Shown: positions 6,109 through 12,423 of the stretch, piece after piece
How positions within the stretch are numbered: the first letter of the stretch is position 1
Layout: each line of letters begins with the position of its first letter
Assembly (NCBI GenBank): GCA_900544675.1
Contig: UQVZ01000064.1
Coordinates: forward strand, 1 to 13,237
Direction: 5' to 3'
Length of the DNA stretch: 13,237 bases
Origin: an uncultured Bacteroides sp.
Lineage (GTDB): Bacteria; Bacteroidota; Bacteroidia; Bacteroidales; Bacteroidaceae
Made by a program: the position numbers and the translations under genes
Notes under the pieces: generated by a model
Told to the model about the DNA's origin: nothing
The model's input: the letters and a program-made list of their open reading frames with translations, nothing else
Databases searched by the model: none

Positions 6109-6747
6109 ATGATGAAAAAGATATATCCACGTACAGGCGACACGCGGACCGTGTACTTGAATGCGGTTGTGAAAGACCCATCTATCGAAGTGGGCGACTA
6201 TACCATCTACAATGATTTCGTGTCCGACCCGTTGCTTTTCGAGCGGAACAATGTGCTTTACCATTATCCTATCAACCACGAGCGGTTGATAATCGGCAAG
6301 TTCTGTTCCATTGCCTGCGGCGCGAAATTCCTGTTCAACTGTGCCAACCACAGCTTAAAATCCTTATCCACTTACACCTTCCCGCTCTTTTATGAAGACT
6401 GGGATTTGGAGAAATCGGACGTGGCAACGGCTTGGGACAACAAAGGTGACATCGTGATAGGCAACGATGTGTGGATAGGCTACGAAGCGGTGATTATGGC
6501 TGGTGTTCACATCGGCAATGGGGCAATCATAGCCGCCCGTGCCGTTGTTACGAAAGACGTGCCGCCCTATACGATAGTCGGCGGTGTTCCCGCCAGACCG
6601 ATAAGGAAGCGTTTCCCAGATGATGTAATTCAAAAATTGGAAAAACTGGAATGGTGGAACTGGCCTGCCGAAAAGATCCGGAGATGCTTGGCTTATATCG
6701 GGAATGGTGATGTGAACGGATTGCTTCAAATGCAAGGTGGTAAGTAG
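6109..6747 (+). CDS. Vat/CatB-type xenobiotic acetyltransferase
   Basis: The 212-aa product is a left-handed beta-helix acetyltransferase of the xenobiotic (XAT) group, which includes streptogramin A acetyltransferases (Vat) and CatB chloramphenicol acetyltransferases. Visible family features are ILYHYP-like VLYHYPINHERLIIGKFCSIACGAKF (about 49-74), FNCANHSLKSLSTYTF with the catalytic His at 81, hexapeptide repeats IVIGNDVWIGYEAVIMAGVHIGNGAIIAARAVVTKDVPPYTIVGG (about 116-159), and the C-terminal WWNWP (182-186). The YHYP element and the WWNWP tail look more like Vat than CatB, but the true substrate is undetermined. These enzymes act as cytoplasmic trimers using acetyl-CoA. The start is ATG 6109; a second ATG follows directly at 6112. 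It is cotranscribed with the MATE pump. Confidence 0.87.
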   Translation: MMKKIYPRTGDTRTVYLNAVVKDPSIEVGDYTIYNDFVSDPLLFERNNVLYHYPINHERLIIGKFCSIACGAKFLFNCANHSLKSLSTYTFPLFYEDWDLEKSDVATAWDNKGDIVIGNDVWIGYEAVIMAGVHIGNGAIIAARAVVTKDVPPYTIVGGVPARPIRKRFPDDVIQKLEKLEWWNWPAEKIRRCLAYIGNGDVNGLLQMQGGK

Positions 6748-6805
6748 GAGCTGAATTACTACAACCTTGTTGAAAAGCCTTCAGACGGAAATGACTTCTA
6801 TCGTG

Positions 6806-6835
6806 TGATTATATAATTATGTAGTTATATAATCA
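6806..6835. repeat. perfect 11-bp inverted repeat in the AT-rich region
   Basis: TGATTATATAA (6806-6816) and TTATATAATCA (6825-6835) are perfectly complementary, with 8 bases between. The region 6748-7049 holds no gene. Besides this repeat it contains a second AT-rich cluster at 6931-6984 and the parA promoter. The repeat could be a protein binding site or the end of a small element. Confidence 0.5.
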
Positions 6836-6930
6836 TATATAAAATGAATTCAATCATCTTATATTCATTCTTGTACAATTTCACTATATGACATTCTACA
6901 TATTTGATATACAAATAGATACGAAATAGA

Positions 6931-6984
6931 TGTAACTATATAATTATATAAATATATAAAATCATAAATATATAATTATTAACT
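6931..6984. repeat. AT-rich repeat cluster upstream of parA
   Basis: The stretch contains a 14-bp perfect palindrome TATATAATTATATA (6937-6950) and TATATAAAATCATAA (6953-6967). The second sequence recurs identically at 8106-8120, downstream of the parA-rhh pair. I infer binding sites for the ribbon-helix-helix protein, acting as operator or as part of a centromere-like (parS) site. AT-rich sequence produces such matches easily, but a 15-base identity on both sides of one operon is notable. Confidence 0.5.
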
Positions 6985-6992
6985 GTCCTTCC

Positions 6993-7022
6993 TTTGTTGT
7001 AGCCGATAATTTTGTATCTTTG
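6993..7022 (+). promoter_or_regulatory. Bacteroidetes promoter for parA
   Basis: TTTG (6993-6996) and TATCTTTG (7015-7022) are separated by 18 bases, matching the Bacteroides sigma-ABfr pattern (TTTG, about 19-21 bases, TAnnTTTG). Transcription would start about 20 bases before the parA ATG. The AT-rich cluster directly upstream is well placed for repression by the partner protein. Confidence 0.65.
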
Positions 7023-7049
7023 TAGGTGAATTATATAGCATAAATTCGC

Positions 7050-7712
7050 ATGGACATGAAAAACAAGATTGTCATATTCAGCAACATCAAAGGAGGCGTT
7101 GGCAAGACGACCCTTTGTGCCTTGTTCGCAAATCATCTTATAGAGCATGGCTTCCCCTCATTTGTGATAGATGCAGACCTGCAGGCATCGCTGTTTCGTC
7201 ACCGCCAACGTGAAAAGGACGCTGCACCGGACGCACAGATCCCGTGGAACGTGGAGATGCTTGACACGTCCGACCATAAGCGGCTCGTGCAGGTAATGGG
7301 CAAACTGAAAGAAGTGCCGGGCATCGTACTGATAGACTGTCCGGGAAACCTGAACGACCGCAACCTGGCATACATCTACCAATCAGCGGATACGGCAATA
7401 ATACCCATATCATTCGACGCGGACACTGTGGACGCCACAGGCATATTCGTCAAGGCTCTGAAGTCGGTGTCGTCAGCCGGCCTGATTTTCATCCCCAACC
7501 GAATCAACGCGGCCGAGAGGAAGGCGGAAGAGATACGGCAACGGGAACAGACCATCGGGTATCTCGGGCTGGTCGGCACCGTTACACCGATGGTGAGGCA
7601 GAGCGTGGCCATAAAGAGATATTCCACGCTGTACCCGTTGGAGAAAAACCAGACGGAACTGCTTGAACCGGCTTTCAATAAAATCATCGAGGAACTTGAT
7701 CTTAAAAAATAA
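7050..7712 (+). CDS. ParA-family partition ATPase
   Basis: The 220-aa product is a small ParA/MinD-type ATPase. The deviant Walker A motif is IKGGVGKTTL (about 13-22), followed by FVIDADLQAS (about 38-47, Walker A') and IVLIDCPGNLND (about 92-103, Walker B). It has no N-terminal HTH, as in type Ib partition ATPases. These bind DNA non-specifically with ATP and, with a site-bound partner, move plasmid copies apart or position an element. The partner is probably the next gene, 5 bases downstream. On Bacteroidetes conjugative elements ParA-like proteins (often called TraA) lie near transfer genes, and such a role is also possible. Start: ATG 7050 or ATG 7056 (MKNKIVIF), which fits the family start equally well. 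The promoter is at 6993-7022. Confidence 0.85.
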   Translation: MDMKNKIVIFSNIKGGVGKTTLCALFANHLIEHGFPSFVIDADLQASLFRHRQREKDAAPDAQIPWNVEMLDTSDHKRLVQVMGKLKEVPGIVLIDCPGNLNDRNLAYIYQSADTAIIPISFDADTVDATGIFVKALKSVSSAGLIFIPNRINAAERKAEEIRQREQTIGYLGLVGTVTPMVRQSVAIKRYSTLYPLEKNQTELLEPAFNKIIEELDLKK

Positions 7713-7717
7713 AGGCT

Positions 7718-8080
7718 ATGGCAAAGAACAGCAGACCGGAAATAGACAACCCGCTTGCGAACATGGGACTGGACGACATCGTGCGGGGCATAACGACACC
7801 AGGCAAGGATAAAGAACCCGTCGTGGATGCGAACGGCGACCCTGCCGCAGAAAGGGAGACAAAACGCCGCAAGAGAGGCAAGAAAGCCTTTGAGGAAAAC
7901 CTCGCAAAATATACCGGCATAAGCGAGCAGGGATTTGCCATCTGGCTTCCCAAAGAGGTAAAGAAACGGCTTGAACTAATCCGCCTCAATGCACACCGTA
8001 ATATTCCTTTGAGGTCGCTTGCAGCCGCAATAATAATGACTTATATTGAAGAAAATGAGGCGAACCTCAATGAGTTATAG
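7718..8080 (+). CDS. ribbon-helix-helix-like partner of ParA
   Basis: The 120-aa protein has a disordered, charged N-terminal half (about 1-60, with the basic patch TKRRKRGKKAF) and a C-terminal part of the ribbon-helix-helix kind (about 72-112): GFAIWLPKEVKKRLELIRLN, then IPLRSLAAAIIMTYIEEN. In type Ib partition systems such a small dimeric protein binds repeated sites and stimulates the ParA ATPase through its flexible N-terminus. Position right behind parA, with AT-rich repeat clusters on both sides of the pair, supports this role. Alternatively it is a TraB/DUF3408-like conjugation accessory protein, which has the same fold and position. Sequence alone does not separate the two. Confidence 0.7.
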   Translation: MAKNSRPEIDNPLANMGLDDIVRGITTPGKDKEPVVDANGDPAAERETKRRKRGKKAFEENLAKYTGISEQGFAIWLPKEVKKRLELIRLNAHRNIPLRSLAAAIIMTYIEENEANLNEL

Positions 8081-8100
8081 AATTGATATTATTATAATAT

Positions 8101-8142
8101 ATAATTATATAAAATCATAATTATATAAGTGCATAATTATAT
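8101..8142 (+). repeat. iteron-like array, 10-bp repeat at 16-bp spacing
   Basis: ATAATTATAT occurs three times, at 8101, 8117 and 8133, exactly 16 bases apart. The spacers are AAAATC and AAGTGC. A related inverted or degenerate unit (GGTTATATAA) follows at 8143. The 15-mer TATATAAAATCATAA (8106-8120) is shared with the cluster before parA. Regular spacing of this kind is typical of partition centromeres and of operators bound by RHH dimers. Confidence 0.6.
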
Positions 8143-8164
8143 GGTTATATAAAAAGAAAAGACT

Positions 8165-8266
8165 ATGGAAATTCTGGTGATTATAGCCGTGTTCTGGGTA
8201 GTAGGCAAAATCCTTAAAGGGCTGTGGGGCGGATTCAGGAAGTCTGATTACCGGAGAGACCGATAG
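8165..8266 (+). CDS. 33-residue single-helix membrane peptide
   Basis: ATG at 8165 opens a 33-codon frame: MEILVIIAVFWVVGKILKGL followed by a basic tail ending YRRDR. It would be one transmembrane helix with the positive end in the cytoplasm. It lies between the iteron-like array and the polymerase gene, 18 bases before the latter, with an A-rich leader (AAAAAGAAAAGACT) typical of Bacteroidetes translation starts. I do not recognise it. It may be an SOS-type or toxin-like small membrane protein, but this is speculation. Confidence 0.5.
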   Translation: MEILVIIAVFWVVGKILKGLWGGFRKSDYRRDR

Positions 8267-8284
8267 CCCGTTGGAAATACAGAC

Positions 8285-9799
8285 ATGCAGGACACAGGCG
8301 GCAGGACATACATAGCCATCGACCTGAAGTCGTTCTACGCTTCGGTCGAGTGTGTGGAACGTGGGCTTGATCCGCTCACGACCAACCTTGTTGTGGCAGA
8401 CAGGAGCCGCACGGAAAAGACCATCTGCCTTGCCGTCAGCCCTTCGCTAAAAGCATACGGCATTCCCGGCCGGGCCCGGTTGTTCGAGGTCGAGCAGAGA
8501 TTAAGGGAAGTAAACGCTGAGCGCAGAAGCAAATCTTACGGATACAGGCTGACCGGGAAATCGGTGTCAGACATTGAACTGAAGACTCATCCGGACTGGG
8601 AAGTGGACTATATCACCGCTACGCCTCGCATGGCCTACTACATCGAGCACAGCACGCGCATCTACAAAATCTATCTCAACTATATCGCTCCGGAAGACAT
8701 CCATGTGTATTCGATAGACGAAGTGTTCATGGACGTAACGGCTTATCTGCCGACCTACGGGGTCACGGCACACGAATTGGCAAGAAGAATGATCGGCGAT
8801 GTACTGCGGCAGACTGGCATCACGGCAACCGCAGGGATTGGCACCAATCTGTACCTCTGCAAAGTAGCAATGGACATCGAGGCCAAGCACATTCCGGCGG
8901 ACAAAGACGGTGTACGCATAGCGGAACTGGACGAAATGACCTACCGCAGGAAACTGTGGACGCACCGTCCGCTGAAGGACTTCTGGCGCGTGGGGAAAGG
9001 CATAGCCAGCAAGCTGGAGCAATACGGCATCTACACGATGGGCGACATCGCAAGGCAGTCCGTCAGGAACGAGGAACTGCTATACCAGTTGTTCGGCGTC
9101 AATGCAGAGCTGCTGATAGACCATGCCTGGGGATGGGAGCCTTGCACGATGGAATTTATAAAAGCCTATAAGCCGGCAACGAACTCGTTCAGCAGCGGGC
9201 AGGTGCTCCAGGAGCCATACACGGTACGGAAAGCCCGCGTGGTAGTCCGGGAAATGGCAGAAAGCACCGCTCTCGACCTGCTTGACAAAAGGATGGTTAC
9301 AGACCAGCTCGTGCTGACCATCGGCTATGATACAGCCAGTCTGTCCAATGAAGATGCACGGACAACATATAAGGGTGAGGTAACGACCGACTACTATGGC
9401 CGGAAAGTCCCGAAGCACGCACATGGCACGGCCAACCTGGAAAGCCCGACATCATCCGCCCGGCTCATATCAGAAGCCGTCATGGAACTTTTCGACCGGA
9501 TTGTCAATCCTAACCTGCTGGTGCGACGCATCAATCTTACCACGAACCATGTCGTCGATGAAGATACGGCAGCCAAGAATCAGTCTCCGGTGCAGTATGA
9601 CCTGTTCACAGACTATGAAGCGCTGGAAAGGAAACAGAGGGAAGAAAAGGAAAGGCTTGCCAAAGAGCGCAAAATACAGACGGCCATTCTGAACATCAAG
9701 AAACAGTTCGGCAAGAACGCCATTCTGAAAGGACTGAATTATGAAGAGGGCGCCACTGCCAAGGAACGTAATGAACAGATAGGAGGACACAAGGCATGA
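8285..9799 (+). CDS. Y-family DNA polymerase (Pol IV/UmuC-like)
   Basis: The 504-aa product is a full-length translesion polymerase, which copies across damaged bases with low fidelity. Catalytic motifs are present: YIAIDLKSFYASVEC (metal-binding Asp13, likely steric-gate Tyr18), the fingers stretch ICLAVSPSLKAYGIPGRARLFE, and YSIDEVFMD (Asp and Glu at about 145-146). A thumb helix-hairpin-helix (about 235-258) and a little-finger domain follow. Near the end QYDLF (about 436-440) fits the beta-clamp binding motif QxxLF, followed by a charged helix (about 443-475). The overall form resembles UvrX/YqjW-type polymerases of Firmicutes plasmids and phages rather than chromosomal DinB. The YolD-like gene overlaps its stop by four bases, as in those systems. 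It has probably been acquired with the element to help it survive damage. Confidence 0.88.
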   Translation: MQDTGGRTYIAIDLKSFYASVECVERGLDPLTTNLVVADRSRTEKTICLAVSPSLKAYGIPGRARLFEVEQRLREVNAERRSKSYGYRLTGKSVSDIELKTHPDWEVDYITATPRMAYYIEHSTRIYKIYLNYIAPEDIHVYSIDEVFMDVTAYLPTYGVTAHELARRMIGDVLRQTGITATAGIGTNLYLCKVAMDIEAKHIPADKDGVRIAELDEMTYRRKLWTHRPLKDFWRVGKGIASKLEQYGIYTMGDIARQSVRNEELLYQLFGVNAELLIDHAWGWEPCTMEFIKAYKPATNSFSSGQVLQEPYTVRKARVVVREMAESTALDLLDKRMVTDQLVLTIGYDTASLSNEDARTTYKGEVTTDYYGRKVPKHAHGTANLESPTSSARLISEAVMELFDRIVNPNLLVRRINLTTNHVVDEDTAAKNQSPVQYDLFTDYEALERKQREEKERLAKERKIQTAILNIKKQFGKNAILKGLNYEEGATAKERNEQIGGHKA

Positions 9800-10212
9800 A
9801 GCATCCATACGATGACATTTTCGACCTGCCACACCATGTTTCCGAAAGGCATCCGCAGATGTCCATGTACAACCGTGCCGCCCAGTTTGCTCCCTTTGCC
9901 GCCCTGACCGGGCATAATGCAGCCATCACAGAGGCCGCAAGGCTGACGGAGGCGGAACAGGAACTGTCCGAAAGTGATGCTGAAGTGCTGAACAGGAAGC
10001 TGGCTTATCTGCAATCATTGGATGAAAAGCCGACTATTAGTGTTACTTATTTTGTGCCTGATGATAAGAAAGAGGGTGGAAGTTATCATACGGCGACTGG
10101 GATTGTCAAGAGTGTAGAGCCGGACAAAGGGGTTCTACAGTTTGAGAATGGTACGAATATTCTTGTCATCCATATTAGAGACATTGATGGGGAATGTTTT
10201 TTAACCGAATAG
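9796..10212 (+). CDS. YolD-like protein
   Basis: The 138-aa product has the YolD signature M-S-x-x-N-R-A-A-Q-F-A-P-F-A-A-L-T-G-H (about 22-41), a helical middle (about 42-75), and a beta-rich end (about 80-135: ISVTYFVPDDKKEGGSYHTATG). YolD-like proteins are small partners, UmuD-like by position only, encoded beside Y-family polymerases in Firmicutes plasmids and prophages; their exact job is unclear. The ATGA overlap with the polymerase gene implies coupled translation. Base use changes sharply inside the gene: up to about 10017 codons end mostly in G or C, afterwards in A or T (ATT, GTT, ACT, GAT). The protein continues normally across the change, which suggests a recombination junction between related genes. 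Confidence 0.82.
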   Translation: MKHPYDDIFDLPHHVSERHPQMSMYNRAAQFAPFAALTGHNAAITEAARLTEAEQELSESDAEVLNRKLAYLQSLDEKPTISVTYFVPDDKKEGGSYHTATGIVKSVEPDKGVLQFENGTNILVIHIRDIDGECFLTE

Positions 10213-10237
10213 AAAATGGTTTGTCAAATTATAAACG

Positions 10238-10249
10238 TGCAATATTGCA
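10238..10249. promoter_or_regulatory. 12-bp perfect palindrome before the DUF2867-like gene
   Basis: TGCAATATTGCA is a perfect palindrome 16 bases before the start codon at 10265, where an operator would be expected. It is the only striking palindrome in this gap. The binding protein is unknown. Confidence 0.35.
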
Positions 10250-10264
10250 ATAAAAAACAGTAAA

Positions 10265-10672
10265 ATGGACTACATAGACAAATATTCGATAAGCGTATGT
10301 ACGAAAAAGCAGATTACGGCACAGGAGGTGTACGACATGATTTTCTCCGACTATCCTCCTCTTGTAAGGTTGCTTTTCAATATCCGGAATAAAATTGTAA
10401 AAAGGTTCGGGCTGAAAGCCAGTAACGGCTTTAACGACCTTATAACGGAGAACTCCACCAATCACATACAAATTGAAAAAGACGACAGGCATCTATTTCT
10501 TGAAATCAAGATTAAGTGTGGCGAGCTGGTAAAATCGGAGCAGGCAATCAGTATCTGCACATCCGTTAAATTTCACAATGCTTTGGGACGGATATACTTC
10601 TTCTTCATAAAACCTTTTCATAAATTATTATGCCGCATTGCATTGAATAGAATCATCAGACACAGACGGTAA
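10265..10672 (+). CDS. DUF2867-like protein
   Basis: The 135-aa product has the DUF2867 pattern: D-Y-P-P-L-V-R-L-L-F-N-I-R-N-K-I-V-K-R-F-G-L at about 29-50, a hydrophilic middle with DDRHLFLEIKI (73-83), and V-K-F-H-N-A-L-G-R-I-Y-F-F-F-I-K-P-F-H at about 101-119, close to the end. The fold and function are unknown; some members are fused to sugar-nucleotide or NAD-binding domains. The ending (about 108-135) is hydrophobic and basic and may touch membranes. Low GC content contrasts with the polymerase gene to the left. The AlkD-like gene follows 39 bases downstream, probably in one transcript. Confidence 0.75.
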   Translation: MDYIDKYSISVCTKKQITAQEVYDMIFSDYPPLVRLLFNIRNKIVKRFGLKASNGFNDLITENSTNHIQIEKDDRHLFLEIKIKCGELVKSEQAISICTSVKFHNALGRIYFFFIKPFHKLLCRIALNRIIRHRR

Positions 10673-10711
10673 AATTGAAGATGTTTAACAGACTACAAAT
10701 TCACAGTTAAA

Positions 10712-11338
10712 ATGGATGATTACATATCATATTTGAATAAGGTTATCCCAGAGAAAGACAGTCTTAAGATCGTCAAATCGGAAGCCGAAAAGTTCCAAAG
10801 TTCACATTCTTCCAGCGAATGTCATACAATGGGGATAACTCTATATCAATCAGATAATTTTCAGATACAGGAAATAGGAATCTTCCTTCTTGGATATGCC
10901 GCACATGAAATTCCCGAATCCTTGGATTTTCTGCGAAATACTGTGAGCAAACATCAGAATTGGAAGGTACAGGAAATTTTGGCTATGGCTTTTGACAACC
11001 ATTGCAAATCCATTGGCTATGAAAACGCTGTGCCTCTGATTACCGACTGGCTTAGTGATGCAAATCCCAATGTACGCCGGGCAGCCTCGGAGGGACTACG
11101 AGTGTGGACGAGCCGCCCGTATTTCAAGGATCATCCGTCCGTCGCCATCCGTCTGCTGTCAGACAGGAAAACAGATAGCAGCGAATATGTCCGAAAATCA
11201 ATCGGCAATGCACTGAAAGACATCAGCAAGAAACATCCTGAACTTGTCTTTGATGAAATACACAAGTGGGATGTTTCATCAAAAGAGATAAAACAGGTGT
11301 ACAATCTCGCCGCAAAATTCCTGGTGTCGAAGCCATGA
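10712..11338 (+). CDS. AlkD-like HEAT-repeat protein, probable DNA alkylation repair
   Basis: The 208-aa product consists of helical HEAT-like repeats. The most conserved part runs NPNVRRAASEGLRVWTSRPYFKDHP (about 118-142), EYVRKSIGNALKDISKKHPEL (158-178), then a Trp (W186), as in AlkC/AlkD-type proteins. Those enzymes remove alkylated bases such as 3- and 7-methylpurines by binding damaged DNA in a groove of HEAT repeats, without flipping the base. Length is close to AlkD (about 220-240 aa). Substrate residues cannot be checked by eye, and some members lack glycosylase activity. Next to the Y-family polymerase and YolD-like genes it forms a DNA-damage block; alkylating antibiotics or host chemicals would be plausible targets, by inference. 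Confidence 0.78.
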   Translation: MDDYISYLNKVIPEKDSLKIVKSEAEKFQSSHSSSECHTMGITLYQSDNFQIQEIGIFLLGYAAHEIPESLDFLRNTVSKHQNWKVQEILAMAFDNHCKSIGYENAVPLITDWLSDANPNVRRAASEGLRVWTSRPYFKDHPSVAIRLLSDRKTDSSEYVRKSIGNALKDISKKHPELVFDEIHKWDVSSKEIKQVYNLAAKFLVSKP

Positions 11339-11379
11339 TATTATAAAAGGGATTTGCAGTAGCGAAAAGTCATCATCAA

Positions 11380-11412
11380 ATGCCGCAACCGTCATCGAGG
11401 CGGCTGCGGCAT
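11380..11412 (-). terminator. GCCGCA hairpin at the end of the LPD11-like gene
   Basis: ATGCCGCAACCG (11380-11391) pairs with CGGCTGCGGCAT (11401-11412) through 12 positions, one of them a wobble pair, with a 9-base loop. It lies just beyond the stop of the minus-strand gene 11421-11675 and between convergent genes, so it may serve both. A clear T-run is missing (TTTGATGATGACTTTT follows on the minus strand). A close relative lies at 12369-12404. Confidence 0.5.
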
Positions 11413-11420
11413 CTCTCATA

Positions 11421-11675
11421 TCAAGCGACAGGCTCAGGCATTCTCTTTTGGTAATCAAGAATTTCATCAAGCGAAAGCCACTGCGGTTTCTCATCCTCCT
11501 TGAAACTGTCATGCAACAGTATCATGTACTCGATTTGTCGCTGTTCATCGCCAGCCCACAGGCGTTTTGGGTTCCTGTTGCCATAGTTCAGATAATACTC
11601 GCAATCCGACTGCATTCGGGACAAAAGCATATAGCGGAACTTCTTGTCATGCTGTAAAACCTCTTCTTTTGTCAT
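11421..11675 (-). CDS. LPD11-like mobile-element protein
   Basis: The 84-aa product has the pattern RYMLLSRMQSDCEYYLNYGNRNPKRLWAGDEQRQIEYM, then PQWLSLDEILDY. This fits LPD11, a small domain found in phage and conjugative-element proteins as part of large polyvalent proteins or alone. Its function is unknown; it is often near antirestriction or DNA-handling genes. The start is preceded by an A-rich leader (TTAAAATAGAAAAGAT). The gene lies 23 bases behind the 104-aa gene, in the same direction, so they are probably cotranscribed. A GCCGCA hairpin follows. Confidence 0.65.
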   Translation of the reverse strand: MTKEEVLQHDKKFRYMLLSRMQSDCEYYLNYGNRNPKRLWAGDEQRQIEYMILLHDSFKEDEKPQWLSLDEILDYQKRMPEPVA

Positions 11676-11698
11676 ATCTTTTCTATTTTAATATCTGT

Positions 11699-12013
11699 TT
11701 AATCCGTTACCTCAAAAAAATAATTCAACTCGTCAGCTTTCAGATTTTCAACCGCGTATAGGTCTGCCTGCTTCCATAGGTCATTGTAAAGTGCTGCAAC
11801 TTCGGGACGGCTCTTGTGATGCTGCCAAATCTTGTGATTGAGAACCAATACCAATTCGGTCAGAAACTTGTAGTCCTCATTACACTCCTTGAAAGCACGG
11901 TTGTATGTGTCCCGGATAGCCGAAAGCCCAAACAGGTCGGCTATTGTGAAATCTTCCCAAAAGGTTGTCTGTACCGTGTAGCCGTTCTCGCTCATAAATT
12001 CTCTGAATGTCAT
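11699..12013 (-). CDS. conserved mobile-element protein, unknown function
   Basis: The 104-aa product begins MTFREFMSENGYTVQTTFWE and is rich in aromatic and acidic residues: YNRAFKECNEDYKFLTELVLVLNHKIWQHH in the middle, LNYFFEVTD at the end. It looks like a soluble helical protein. Similar small proteins occur on Bacteroidetes and Firmicutes conjugative elements and phages, usually beside LPD-type genes, but I know no assigned function. Upstream is an A-rich leader (TTAAAATTGAAGCATT) comparable with those of both neighbours on this strand. Confidence 0.6.
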   Translation of the reverse strand: MTFREFMSENGYTVQTTFWEDFTIADLFGLSAIRDTYNRAFKECNEDYKFLTELVLVLNHKIWQHHKSRPEVAALYNDLWKQADLYAVENLKADELNYFFEVTD

Positions 12014-12049
12014 AATGCTTCAATTTTAAGTTTGATTTTTTCCCTCTGA

Positions 12050-12253
12050 TACAATCCTGTACCGGAAGGCTGTTTATTTTTCTGCCCGAGGATTGGCGAC
12101 CAGTCCAAGAACAAGGATGCTGCGAAAAATACGCTCGCCAGCGAAGCCGGTGAGGAAGATTTTCCGCCAGCAAGCAAGGAGGTCCTTGAGCGGACTGACA
12201 AGCGGCAATCGAAATTTGCAGAAACAATAGACGGCTTACGGTCCGGATTATAG
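12050..12253 (+). pseudogene. possible gene remnant (C-terminal fragment)
   Basis: From the TGA at 12047 this frame is open for 67 codons to a TAG at 12251. From about residue 16 the translation is highly charged and protein-like: DQSKNKDAAKNTLASEAG, EEDFPPASKEVLERTDKR, then FAETIDGLRSGL. There is no ATG, GTG or TTG start in a useful place. The composition is better than the antisense reading, which is rich in Ser, Ala and Leu. I infer the 3' end of a gene whose start was lost, but the family is unknown and chance cannot be excluded. Confidence 0.25.
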
Positions 12254-12368
12254 AGGCGAACAGAAAATAATAGAAAAGGGAAAAGAGGTATATATAAAAG
12301 GTTAGTCCGGACGAATTAGAACAGGTTGCCCGGTCCGCAAAAGGGCCTTTCATGCAGAATAAAAGAAA

Positions 12369-12404
12369 GATGCCGCAACACATCCCATAGACGGTTGTGG
12401 CATC
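12369..12404 (-). terminator. second GCCGCA hairpin, at the end of the 173-aa gene
   Basis: GATGCCGCAAC (12369-12379) pairs with GTTGTGGCATC (12394-12404), 11 positions with one wobble pair, loop 14 bases. It follows the stop of the minus-strand gene 12424-12945 at 20 bases. Its outer stem is nearly the same as the hairpin at 11380-11412. On the minus strand it is followed by TTTCTTTTATTCTG, a T-rich tail, so it is a reasonable intrinsic terminator. Confidence 0.6.
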
Positions 12405-12423
12405 CATTGCATGTTTTTCATTC

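Larger units (their letters stand above)
12014..12423. other. 410-base gap without a confident gene
   Basis: No convincing complete gene is present between the two minus-strand genes. A plus-strand frame (12050-12250) without a start codon looks protein-like and may be the tail of a lost gene. The right end holds a hairpin (12369-12404), and a near-palindrome AAAGGGCCTTT lies near 12342-12352. GTCCGGA occurs twice (12241 and 12304). Confidence 0.5.

Noticed and set aside
8101..8152. CRISPR-like array
   Set aside because: Repeats are 10 bases at a 16-base step with short AT-rich spacers and no cas genes; this fits iterons or operators.
12010..12201. 63-aa minus-strand frame with ATGA overlap to the 104-aa gene
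   Set aside because: The overlap is attractive, but the sequence is Ser/Ala/Leu-rich without family features, and the opposite strand reads more like protein. It could still be real, at low probability.
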